Program-made: the position numbers and the translations under genes
The notes under the pieces: generated by a model
The model's input: only the letters and a program-made list of their open reading frames with translations
The model's database searches: none
What the model was told of the DNA's origin: nothing
Part shown: positions 1-6,108 of the stretch, piece after piece
Layout: every line of letters begins with the position of its first letter
How positions within the stretch are numbered: position 1 is the stretch's first letter
Source of the DNA: Phycisphaerales bacterium
Lineage (GTDB): Bacteria > Planctomycetota > Phycisphaerae > SM23-33
DNA: 10,468 bases
NCBI GenBank assembly: GCA_003485185.1
Contig: DNAS01000178.1
Coordinates: forward strand, 3,375 to 13,842
Direction: 5' to 3'

Positions 1-153
1 CTGGTGCGGAACCTCGACCCGGCGGCCGTGCGGCTGGCCCCGCCCGACCTGACGCCGTTGCCGACGGCCGCGCGGCAGCGGCCTATGCGCCCGGCTCGCG
101 GCGAGCGCCAGGAACGCCCATTCGCGCCAGCAGACGCTCCTGCCAGCGAGTGA
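1..153 (+). CDS. 3' end of an unidentified gene, cut by the window edge
   Basis: Frame 1 is open from the first base to a TGA at 151-153, giving the last 50 residues of a protein (LVRNLDPAAVRLAPPDL... to ...APASE). Nearly every third codon position in 1-75 is G or C, and upstream residues are not available, so this is most likely the C-terminus of a real, high-GC gene. I do not recognise the family. The last ~70 bp lie antisense over the 3' end of the convergent yjdF-like gene, where the minus-strand frame is better conserved. The true stop is clear, but the biological weight of the final 23 residues is not. An almost identical segment ending at the equivalent TGA recurs 810 bp downstream (811-963), where one of the three differences in the first 82 bp is silent in this frame. 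Confidence is moderate because only the tail is visible. Confidence 0.55.
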   Translation: MVRNLDPAAVRLAPPDLTPLPTAARQRPMRPARGERQERPFAPADAPASE

Positions 154-724
154 AAAGGACCAGCGCCGCCGTCGCGCCGATCAAGGCCATCAGCATGTCG
201 CGCTGCGCATCCCACGAGTCGCCCTGGCTGCCCAGGAAACTTTCCGCCCGCTCGCCGCCGAAAACGACGGCGTATTGCCACTCGAACAATTCGTAGGCCG
301 CGCTGACGGTCACGGCAAGCGTGATGCAGAGGAAGAACAGCCACTTTCCCGGCCGCAGGGGCGAGGTCCGAATCAGCAACTCCCGGGCGAACATCGCCGG
401 GACGATTCCCTGGAACAGATGGCCCAGGCGGTCGAAGTGGTTCCGCGAAAGGCCGAACGCGTCGCGTGCCCAGTTGCCCAGCGGCACTTCGGCGTAGGTC
501 CAATGTCCGCCGGTGGCCAGGATGAGGGTGAACAGCCAAGCCAGCACGTAGCTCAGGGTTGTGAAAGGGAATCGTCGGTAGGTTGCGACCAGTACAATTC
601 CGCCGAGGATGGCCGGCGCGACCTCCATGAACCAGGTGAACCGCTCGCGGGGGTTGCAGCCGGACCACGTCACGGCGACAATCGCGCCGGCCAGCAGGCA
701 GCCGTGGAGGAATCGTCGATCCAT
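83..724 (-). CDS. DUF2238 / YjdF-like inner membrane protein
   Basis: This 213-aa integral membrane protein has about six hydrophobic segments (roughly residues 5-20, 28-46, 52-68, 100-115, 126-145 and 172-190 from the chosen start). It shows hallmarks of the DUF2238/YjdF family: HWTYAEVPLG, a FDRLGHLFQG segment, AYELFEW, and FLGSQGDSWDAQRDM just before the last helix. The biochemical role of the family is not established, and I infer only a cytoplasmic-membrane location. Two in-frame ATGs lie at 730 and 724. I prefer 724 because an AGGA sits 7 nt upstream of it but only 1 nt from the 730 start. A TAGACT hexamer on the minus strand (plus 754-759) could be a -10 element, with no good -35. The 3' end overlaps convergently with the gene at 1-153. 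A truncated paralogue tail lies at 893-1000. Confidence 0.85.
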   Translation of the reverse strand: MDRRFLHGCLLAGAIVAVTWSGCNPRERFTWFMEVAPAILGGIVLVATYRRFPFTTLSYVLAWLFTLILATGGHWTYAEVPLGNWARDAFGLSRNHFDRLGHLFQGIVPAMFARELLIRTSPLRPGKWLFFLCITLAVTVSAAYELFEWQYAVVFGGERAESFLGSQGDSWDAQRDMLMALIGATAALVLFTRWQERLLARMGVPGARREPGA

Positions 725-810
725 GCCCATTTCCTACCATCGGCTGGGGCGGGAGTCTATCCCAAATCGGCAGAGAGACGATCAGATGCGCTTTCAGCAA
801 CCACGTCCGG

Positions 811-963
811 CTGGTGCGGAACCTCGACCCGGCGGCCGTGCGGCTGGCTCCGCCCGACCTGACGCCGTTGGCGGCGGCCGCGCGGCAGCGGCCTATGGGC
901 CCGGCTCGCGGCGGGCGGCCGGAACGCCCATTCTCGCCAGAAGACGCTCCTGCCGGTGAGTGA
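811..963 (+). pseudogene. Second copy of the 3' end of the unidentified gene at 1-153
   Basis: Positions 811-963 repeat 1-153 at a spacing of exactly 810 bp, with about 11 substitutions and no indel. The same + frame stays open and closes at the equivalent TGA (961-963). The frame also continues upstream without a stop into 787-810 (ending AFSNHVR before LVRNLDP), so the copy may begin a little before 811. That cannot be tested because copy 1 is cut by the window start. No start codon with a ribosome-binding site suits this copy, and its upstream sequence is the start region of the yjdF-like gene, so I read it as a gene tail left by a duplication. It could alternatively be read through as part of a short unknown ORF. 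Confidence 0.6.
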
Positions 964-1000
964 AAACGAGCAGCGCGGCCGCCCTGATTGCCGAAGCCAT
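893..1000 (-). pseudogene. Truncated yjdF-like paralogue, C-terminal tail only
   Basis: Read on the minus strand to the TAG at 893-895, this segment gives FTHRQERLLARMGVPAARRE plus PGP, closely matching the end of the intact protein at 83-724 (FTRWQERLLARMGVPGARRE). The match fades above ~position 1000 in the direction of the N-terminus, where the preceding motifs (FLGSQGDSWDAQ) are absent. Between the copies, differences at 104, 110, 124, 131 and 167 (copy-1 numbering) are silent in the minus frame, and others are L/V swaps. That indicates divergence as a protein before truncation. The rest of this paralogue appears to have been lost where the lower-GC block begins. Confidence 0.6.
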
Positions 1001-1180
1001 GACGGACACGGTGGAGTTCATTACCCGGACGCAGACGCCGCAAAATCCCTACCCGACACCCACAGCCTCATGAGGCTTCTGAATCGACAGCGCAAAGCGG
1101 GAGAAACGCACATATATACAGGATACGCCGTAGCGACGGTTCCGCATGGAACCCTTCTTGGATTGGTCGGCACATGCCTA
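1001..1180. other. Gene-free junction with a palindrome and a small hairpin
   Basis: This stretch separates the yjdF-like remnant from the stop of the exonuclease gene. It contains a perfect 14-bp palindrome, AGCCTCATGAGGCT (1064-1077), and a hairpin GGTTCC-GCAT-GGAACC (1138-1153). Either could help end transcription of the leftward exonuclease operon, but neither is followed by a T run on the minus strand, so neither is called a terminator. No tRNA, integrase site or terminal inverted repeat was recognised. Confidence 0.4.
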
Positions 1181-2086
1181 TCACACGTCCAACATTCGGA
1201 GGAAATCGTCCTCCGCGATGATCTCAATGGGATAGCCCGTCTGCAGCAAGTCCTCCGCTGCGCGGAGCTTGTTGCCTTTCTTCCCATCCCGAAAACGTTT
1301 GAAGTCCTCCTCGCCGACTACAAGGAAGTCAGTGCTTCGCGTTACGTTGTCCTTGAACCGCCAGCCGTGATCGACGACCTTCTGTGCCGCCTCGCGGCGT
1401 GTCATGCTCTGGAGCGTACCGGTGATCGCAAAAAGCGGCCCTTCATTACCATCGCCGTTTGGAAATGGTTCGCGGGAATGATCCCGCTTCGCACCAACGC
1501 TACGTCGTCGGCTGCATGGTGAATAACCGCCCGGATACAGCTTCCCGGCAGTGATCATGTGCTGACCAGCCAGTGTAGCCAAGTCAGTTACGCCCGTCTG
1601 CCGGCAACATTCGAGTGCGATTCTCGCGCATACCGCCGCGTCCTCTTCGGCATCGTGGTGCTGGAAGCGAATGCCGAGTAGATCGGCCATGACGTCCAGC
1701 CTGTACGCGATCTGCCCCGGCCAGACCGCTCGGCAGAAATTGCACGTGCAGTAGTAATCGAGCTGCGGGTAAGGAACCCTGTACTCATCCAGGGAATGCC
1801 GGAGAACGCTGATGTCGAAACTGGCGTTGTGTGCTACCACTGGCTTTCCTGCCAAAGACGGTCCAATTTCACACCACAACTCATCGAAGGTTGGGCTGTC
1901 CTTGACGTCGTCGGCGGTAATCCCGTGGATGCTTACATTGAATGGGTCGAAATCAAGCGTGGGCGGACGAATAAGCCAAGACGCAGCTTGAACGATACGC
2001 CCGGCCTCTACTACGGCTACCCCAATTGCGCAAGCGCTGTTCCGAGAAGCATTGGCGGTTTCAAAGTCGATGGCTGTCCAGTTCAT
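1181..2086 (-). CDS. DEDDh 3'-5' exonuclease (DnaQ-like) with C-terminal BRCT domain
   Basis: This 301-aa protein has an N-terminal RNase-T/DnaQ exonuclease fold (about residues 1-165). Its motifs are complete: Exo I D7-F-E9, Exo II HNASFD with D91, and Exo III H144-x4-D149. That places it in the DEDDh class, which degrades DNA or RNA 3' to 5' with two metal ions. A linker (about 170-212) leads to a BRCT domain (about 215-301, from GPLFAITGTL with a STDFLVVGEE segment) of the type found in DNA ligases and related exonucleases. The reading frame extends 33 codons further upstream, but the ATG at 2086 is preferred because the fold begins there (MNWTAIDFET) and GGAG lies 7 nt before it. It overlaps the end of the upstream gene by 26 bp, implying translational coupling. 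One counted line of this operon (2341-2400) is 48% GC against 70% in a native gene line. The likely role is DNA repair, proofreading in trans, or defence. Confidence 0.88.
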   Translation of the reverse strand: MNWTAIDFETANASRNSACAIGVAVVEAGRIVQAASWLIRPPTLDFDPFNVSIHGITADDVKDSPTFDELWCEIGPSLAGKPVVAHNASFDISVLRHSLDEYRVPYPQLDYYCTCNFCRAVWPGQIAYRLDVMADLLGIRFQHHDAEEDAAVCARIALECCRQTGVTDLATLAGQHMITAGKLYPGGYSPCSRRRSVGAKRDHSREPFPNGDGNEGPLFAITGTLQSMTRREAAQKVVDHGWRFKDNVTRSTDFLVVGEEDFKRFRDGKKGNKLRAAEDLLQTGYPIEIIAEDDFLRMLDV

Positions 2087-2633
2087 CTGGGATCTCCGTG
2101 AGCTTTTCTCCAGCCAACCGCGATGCTTCAGCAAGGCAGCGGATTTGCGGGCCATCATGGGGTTGGAAGTGGTAACAGACTCCACCGCTGTCGAGTAAAG
2201 GGCACTTCTCGGCGTCCCATCGCGTAGTGAGGACGATTCGCATGAATACGTCAGGGTATTCGGCCGTCATCTCGCCGGCGGCAACTTGTTGCTCGATTTC
2301 AGCCGGAGTCTTGTGCAGTCGCTTCGCTGCTTCGTTCAGCGTTACCTGACACTCACCCGTCTTGGTGTAGATGGTAACGCGTTTCGCAATATTCTCTGGA
2401 AAGAACCATTCGAACTCTCCTGCCTTTGCCCGCCGCACCACATCTTCCTCGGACATCCCGAGCAGGCGTGCCGCAGCCTTCACTGAAACAGGAGTCCGAG
2501 TATCGAGAAAGGCATATTCTGGACCGGCGTAACGTGGAATAGCCAGTGCACATCGGCCATCGGCGGGAAACTCGTCTCGCTTGAGATGGCGACAGTTCAG
2601 GCCGAAGTGGATTTTCTGTTCACCTTGTTCCAT
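2061..2633 (-). CDS. Hypothetical 190-aa protein with duplicated helix-turn-helix-like modules
   Basis: No family was recognised. Two copies of a ~48-residue module are visible. One starts at residue 49 (VSVKAAARLLGMSEEDVVRR), the other at residue 97 (VTLNEAAKRLHKTPAEIEQQ). Each continues with an AGE(F/M) element and then an aromatic-proline patch (FFPE / EYPD). The segments resemble short DNA-binding helix-turn-helix units of the excisionase or helix-turn-helix_17 kind, which is inference. Six cysteines (14, 28, 95, 144, 153, 166) lie mostly outside the modules and could bind metal. The ATG at 2633 has an AGGAAGG-type ribosome-binding site upstream. Its stop falls inside the exonuclease gene, so the two are probably one operon, with this gene first and possibly encoding a DNA-targeting or regulatory partner. 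Base composition is lower in GC than flanking native genes. Confidence 0.7.
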   Translation of the reverse strand: MEQGEQKIHFGLNCRHLKRDEFPADGRCALAIPRYAGPEYAFLDTRTPVSVKAAARLLGMSEEDVVRRAKAGEFEWFFPENIAKRVTIYTKTGECQVTLNEAAKRLHKTPAEIEQQVAAGEMTAEYPDVFMRIVLTTRWDAEKCPLLDSGGVCYHFQPHDGPQIRCLAEASRLAGEKLTEIPDELDSHRL

Positions 2634-3127
2634 ACCTGCCTTCCTCTTGATCAGTATCCAGAAGACCGGCTCCCTCCCCGAACAGCCCTACTCACTGGCC
2701 ACACGACGGTTGCCATAGAAACAACTCGTCAAAAAACAAAACTTAGAGCGGTTATAAGCCTATCTGCTAAGCGAAGTTTGGGCAAGCGGAAACAGTCTGG
2801 GGACATCGTCCGGTGCGTCAACCGGGTGGCCAACTGCGTAATCTGGGTCGAAAACTGCGTCGCAGGTGCGCAAGTGATTTTGTGCAGCAGAGTTTTATGA
2901 GCCCAATTTTACTCTCTGGTGGTAGTGCGTTTACAAGATATGCGAATTTGCCTAGGCACGCACGGGGCATCCTGAAGGCGAGTTCGTTCTTTGCACTGAC
3001 AAACTACCTTGGCGGACTTGCTATCTCCGGGGCAGTTTTCACGAGCTACAGGCTGGTAGTTTATGCGGACATCAGCAATCAGCTTGACCCGCGAACGGTC
3101 GGTGTCGGTCGCGGCTGGTCGCGTCGC
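2634..3127. other. Roughly 500-bp stretch without a supported gene
   Basis: An AT-rich patch at 2710-2770 includes GTTATA (2751-2756), which reads TATAAC on the minus strand and could be a -10 for the leftward operon; no convincing -35 accompanies it. A + strand reading frame exists from an ATG at 2897 with a hydrophobic stretch (ALTNYLGGLAISGAVF), but it has no ribosome-binding site and runs into the next gene's start, so I do not call it. GC content is intermediate up to ~3090 and then rises, suggesting the right edge of the low-GC block lies near there. No direct or inverted repeats that would mark an element end were seen. Confidence 0.4.
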
Positions 3128-3156
3128 TTGACAAGCGGGGGGGCGGGGCATAGGCT
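3128..3156 (+). promoter_or_regulatory. Probable sigma-70-type promoter of the oxidoreductase gene
   Basis: A perfect TTGACA (3128-3133) is followed after 17 nt by TAGGCT (3151-3156), a weak -10 matching 3 of 6 consensus bases. Transcription would start near 3163, leaving about an 18-nt leader before the ATG at 3181. The architecture closely matches the folC promoter (TTGACA-N18-TAGACT). The spacer is almost pure G+C, and the sequence also resembles part of the hairpin repeat at 8034-8060, so a repeat origin is possible. Confidence 0.45.
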
Positions 3157-3180
3157 GGACGGCCAAGGACGCAGAAGGCT

Positions 3181-4287
3181 ATGGATGAGCCACTTCCCGT
3201 CGCGGTGATCGGTCTGGGAGCGTTTGGGCAACTGACGCTCGAGGCGCTTCGCGCCAGCCCACTGGTGCAGGTGGTGGGGGTGAGCGACCGCAACGCCGCC
3301 ACGGCCGAGCAGATCGGTCGCAAGTGCAGCCTGCCGAGCTTCAGCGACAACCGCTCGCTGCTGGCGCAGACGCGTCCGGCCGCGGTCTTCCTGTCCGTTC
3401 CCCCGACGGCGGCGCCGGAGCTGCTTTCGGCCTGCGCCGAGCGGTGCATCCACGTATGGAAGGAGCTTCCGCTGGCGCGGAACCTGGACGAGGCCGTGAG
3501 CCTCACCGACCGCATGGAGCGGGCGGGGGTGAAGTTCGCCATCGGCACGCAGCGGCGGTTCGCGGCGGGGTATCGCCGGGCCAAGGAGATGTGCGGGCGG
3601 CTGGGGCGGATCTCCCTGGCGCGGGCGCACTACCTGTTCAACTGGGGCCCGAACCTGGGTTGGCGCGGGGACAAGGCGTCGGCCGGCGGGGGGGCGCTGC
3701 TGGAGCTGGGCTATCATTGCGTGGACCTGCTGGTGTGGCTGCTGGGACTGCCCAGCGAGGTCTACGGCGCGAGCGTAGGGGGCAACCGCCCCGACGAACT
3801 GACGCCGGACGGCCAGCCGCTGCCCCCGTACGACACCGACGACACGGCGACGGCGATCCTCCGGTACGCTTCCGGGGCGATGGCGACGGTCGTCACGACG
3901 CGGCGGTCGGGGCCCGTCAGCGAGGAACTGGACCTGCATGGGCGAGGCGGGTCGCTGACGGCATCGAGCGAGTCGTGCATCTGCCGCGACCCCGACGGCA
4001 ACGTGCTGGACCGCGTGCAGGACGAGCCGGCGCCGCAGGCGGTCTTCCGCCGACAGGCGGAGACGTTCGTGCGGGCGGTCCGGTCGGGCGGGCGGCAGTA
4101 TGAATGCTCGGCGAGGGAAAACCTGCTGGCCCAGGCGGTTATCGAGGCGATTTACCTGTCGGACCGGACCAGCCAGCCGGAAAACCCCGAACGGATGCTC
4201 AAAGCGCGGAACCTGAGCGTGGAGCATTGCTTGTCGCTGCGGCCTGGGCCGGAAGGGCAGGACGTGCCGCCGGCGGAGCCGGTCTGA
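3181..4287 (+). CDS. Gfo/Idh/MocA family NAD(P)-dependent oxidoreductase
   Basis: This 368-aa cytoplasmic oxidoreductase has the usual two-domain layout. An N-terminal Rossmann fold (residues ~6-120) carries the dinucleotide-binding GLGAFG (11-16). A C-terminal alpha/beta substrate domain contains GGGALLELGYHCVD with the catalytic-type H179; the partner acidic residue is Glu175 rather than the more usual Asp. The family typically oxidises or reduces sugars, inositols or their derivatives with NAD(P), but the substrate cannot be read from sequence. One notable departure: the family's EKP motif, whose lysine helps catalysis and cofactor contact, reads E95-L96-P97 (KELPLA). The ATG at 3181 is preceded by AGAAGG only 2 nt away, an unusually short spacing, but the Rossmann strand begins at residue 6, so no later start is likely. 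It appears monocistronic, with its own putative promoter at 3128. Confidence 0.9.
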   Translation: MDEPLPVAVIGLGAFGQLTLEALRASPLVQVVGVSDRNAATAEQIGRKCSLPSFSDNRSLLAQTRPAAVFLSVPPTAAPELLSACAERCIHVWKELPLARNLDEAVSLTDRMERAGVKFAIGTQRRFAAGYRRAKEMCGRLGRISLARAHYLFNWGPNLGWRGDKASAGGGALLELGYHCVDLLVWLLGLPSEVYGASVGGNRPDELTPDGQPLPPYDTDDTATAILRYASGAMATVVTTRRSGPVSEELDLHGRGGSLTASSESCICRDPDGNVLDRVQDEPAPQAVFRRQAETFVRAVRSGGRQYECSARENLLAQAVIEAIYLSDRTSQPENPERMLKARNLSVEHCLSLRPGPEGQDVPPAEPV

Positions 4288-4589
4288 CGGGCGAGCTTGT
4301 AACCGGCAGGGCATTGCCGAAAGGGGATGGGGCGGATCGGGAAAGAGTTTTTCGATATAGATTTTCTCCTCGGTCTTTTTCGCGGGGCCGTCCGGCAGCG
4401 GGGGATGTTTTGGGGTGCGAAGTTCTCCATAAGTCATTTATCCATAAGATATTATATTTGAATATCCCGGGAATTTCTCAGAAAAGTCTGCCCCGGACCG
4501 TGTCAGGTGGTTCCGGTACTGTTTTCGACCGAAATTTGGGCATTTTTGGGCAATTTTCGGCCACTTTTGGCCGTCTAAAACGCCACATC
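4288..4589. other. Intergenic region with AT-rich repeats upstream of folC
   Basis: After the oxidoreductase stop a weak hairpin (CGGCA/TGCCG, about 4303-4318) is followed by ordinary sequence. Then comes an AT-rich island with a direct repeat TCCATAAG at 4426-4433 and 4441-4448, and an inverted repeat GATATT/AATATC with a 7-nt spacer (about 4448-4466). From 4521 to 4570 five T-rich tracts recur every 10-11 bp, described separately. The base composition contrasts with the GC-rich genes on both sides. No ORF or structured RNA family was recognised. Confidence 0.5.
4521..4570 (+). promoter_or_regulatory. Helically phased T-tract array upstream of the folC promoter
   Basis: Five units (gttttcgacc, gaaatttggg, catttttggg, caattttcgg, ccacttttgg) place runs of 3-5 T at roughly 10.5-bp intervals, ending about 20 bp before the -35 at 4590. 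Phased A/T tracts on one helical face are known to bend DNA and can work as UP-like activating sequence. That role is inferred from position and spacing only. Confidence 0.5.
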
Positions 4590-4619
4590 TTGACAATGCA
4601 GAGGCCGCCGTGGTAGACT
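4590..4619 (+). promoter_or_regulatory. Promoter of folC, nearly leaderless
   Basis: TTGACA (4590-4595), an 18-nt spacer and TAGACT (4614-4619) form a good sigma-70-type promoter. The predicted start of transcription, about 7 nt after the -10, is near 4626. The first ATG of folC is at 4629, so the mRNA would carry only about 3 nt of leader. No ribosome-binding site could be transcribed. Confidence 0.65.
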
Positions 4620-4628
4620 TTGGCGACT

Positions 4629-6014
4629 ATGGTTACCGCAACGCGCTCCAAAGCGGTACGCCGGGCGACCAGCCGTAAGAAGCCCGCGCGTACGTATGAT
4701 TCGGCCCTGAAGTATCTGTTCTCGCACACTGACTACGAACAGATGCTGCGGGTGCGCTACAACCGTGACACGTTCAGCCTGAACCGGATGCACAAGTTGC
4801 TCAAGAAGCTGGGCGACCCGCACAAGAAGCTGCGGGCGGTCCACATCGCGGGCACCAAGGGCAAGGGCTCGACGGCTACCATGCTCGCCACGATGCTCCA
4901 GGCGTGCGGGTACAAGGTGGGGCTCTACACCTCCCCGCACATCTGCGACATCCGCGAGCGGATCACCATCAACCGGACGCTCATCACGCAGGTGGAGTTG
5001 GCCAGGCTGATCTGCCGGGTCGAGCCTCTTCTGGCGAAGATGACCGACGACAAGCCGACGTTCTTCGAGATCTTCACGGCGCTGGCGTTCTGCTATTTCG
5101 TGGAGCAGGGCGTGGATATCGCCGTGGTCGAGTGCGGGCTGGGCGGGCGGCTTGACAGCACCAACGTGCTCCAGCCGCTGGTGGCGGGTCTGACGAGCCT
5201 GTCGATGGACCACATGCACCAGTTGGGCAACACGTTGCCGGAGATCGCGGCTGAGAAGGCCGGCATCTTCAAGAAGAACACGCCCGCCGTCAGCGTTCCG
5301 CAGGCGCCGGAGGCCAAGAGGGTGCTGCGGCGCGTGGCGAAAGACACGGCGGCGAACCTGATGTTCACCGGCGACGAGATCGAGTTCAGCTACCGGGTGG
5401 AGTCCAGCCGGCGCGACGGCTGCCACACCCGCGTCTGCCTGACGACCCCGCAGAGCCGGTTCGAGCACCTGCCGGTTCCGCTGCTGGGCGAGCACCAGGC
5501 CCTCAACTGCGGTCTGGCGCTGGCGCTGCTGGACCAGCTCAAGCTCAAGGGCATGAAGATCGACGACCAGGCGGCGATGCAGGGCCTGGCGGGCATCTAC
5601 TTGCCCGGGCGGATGGAGATGATCCGCGAGGACCCGCGCGTGCTGGTGGACGGGGCGCATAACGCCGCGTCCGTGCAGGCGTTGATGCGGGCCATCGGGC
5701 AGCACATCCCGTACGACTCGATGGTGGTGATCTTCGGCTGCGCCGCCGACAAGGACATCCATGGCATGATGGAGCAGATCGCCACGGGCGCCGACAAGGT
5801 GATCTTCACCCGCGCCGCCAACAACCCGCGGGCGGCCAACCCGCGCGATCTGGCCGAGGTCTACGAGGAACGCGCCGGGCGCGTCGCCCAGGTGACCGAG
5901 ACGCTGGCCGACGCCGTCCGGATCGCCACCAGCGCCGTCAGCCGAGAAGACCTCATCTGCGTCACCGGGTCGTTCTACCTCGTCGGCGAGATGAAGATGC
6001 TGATGGCCAACTGA
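4629..6014 (+). CDS. folC: Bifunctional folylpolyglutamate synthase / dihydrofolate synthase
   Basis: This 461-aa Mur-ligase-type enzyme joins L-glutamate to dihydropteroate and/or tetrahydrofolate using ATP, in the cytoplasm. Motifs run in the expected order: P-loop GTKGKGST (75-82), TSPHICDIRERI (101-112), ECGLGGRLDSTNV (168-180), MDHMHQLGNTLPEIAAEKAG (about 193-212, with the lysine expected to be carbamylated), LLGEHQALN, and PGRMEMI leading to LVDGAHN at the start of the C-terminal domain. The length fits the family apart from a basic N-terminal tail of about 20 residues (SRKKPAR). An in-frame TTG at 4620 would sit within or next to the -10 element, so ATG 4629 is the likely start, on a near-leaderless transcript. 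The gene stands alone, with its own promoter and an intrinsic terminator at 6053, and without the frequent accD neighbour. Confidence 0.95.
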   Translation: MVTATRSKAVRRATSRKKPARTYDSALKYLFSHTDYEQMLRVRYNRDTFSLNRMHKLLKKLGDPHKKLRAVHIAGTKGKGSTATMLATMLQACGYKVGLYTSPHICDIRERITINRTLITQVELARLICRVEPLLAKMTDDKPTFFEIFTALAFCYFVEQGVDIAVVECGLGGRLDSTNVLQPLVAGLTSLSMDHMHQLGNTLPEIAAEKAGIFKKNTPAVSVPQAPEAKRVLRRVAKDTAANLMFTGDEIEFSYRVESSRRDGCHTRVCLTTPQSRFEHLPVPLLGEHQALNCGLALALLDQLKLKGMKIDDQAAMQGLAGIYLPGRMEMIREDPRVLVDGAHNAASVQALMRAIGQHIPYDSMVVIFGCAADKDIHGMMEQIATGADKVIFTRAANNPRAANPRDLAEVYEERAGRVAQVTETLADAVRIATSAVSREDLICVTGSFYLVGEMKMLMAN

Positions 6015-6052
6015 GTTCCGCCGGACCTTCGGCGCGAAACGGAAACGACAAG

Positions 6053-6080
6053 CCCCCGGTCAAACAGGCCGGGGGTTTTT
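6053..6080 (+). terminator. Intrinsic terminator of folC
   Basis: A 7-bp G+C stem, CCCCCGG (6053-6059) with CCGGGGG (6069-6075), encloses a 9-nt loop and is followed directly by five T residues (6076-6080). It lies about 40 nt after the folC stop. On the minus strand the hairpin lacks a T run, so it is less likely to end the facing EIIA gene. Confidence 0.9.
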
Positions 6081-6108
6081 CATGCCGCGATTCGGCGCCG
6101 CGGATCGT

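Noticed and set aside
275..959. Two overlapping + strand frames across the yjdF-like gene
   Set aside because: They are antisense to a recognised membrane protein and have no recognisable domain.
1064..1077. Palindrome AGCCTCATGAGGCT as terminator of the exonuclease operon
   Set aside because: It lacks a loop and a T run on the minus strand, and lies more than 100 nt past the stop codon.
956..1522. 188-codon + strand frame
   Set aside because: It lies mainly antisense to the exonuclease gene's BRCT region, starts inside the yjdF remnant, and shows no family signature.
2897..3208. + strand frame with one hydrophobic segment before the oxidoreductase
   Set aside because: It has no ribosome-binding site, runs through a putative promoter and overlaps the next gene's start; no family is recognised.
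3079..4437. 452-codon minus-strand frame
   Set aside because: It is antisense to the oxidoreductase; its Arg/Pro-rich translation is typical of the complement of a high-GC gene.
4438..4446. TTATCCATA, similar to a DnaA box
   Set aside because: It is a single site with no cluster of further boxes and no replication genes nearby, so an origin is not supported.
4575..5762. 395-codon minus-strand frame over folC
   Set aside because: The opposite strand has complete, ordered FolC motifs, and this translation is low-complexity Arg/His/Leu.
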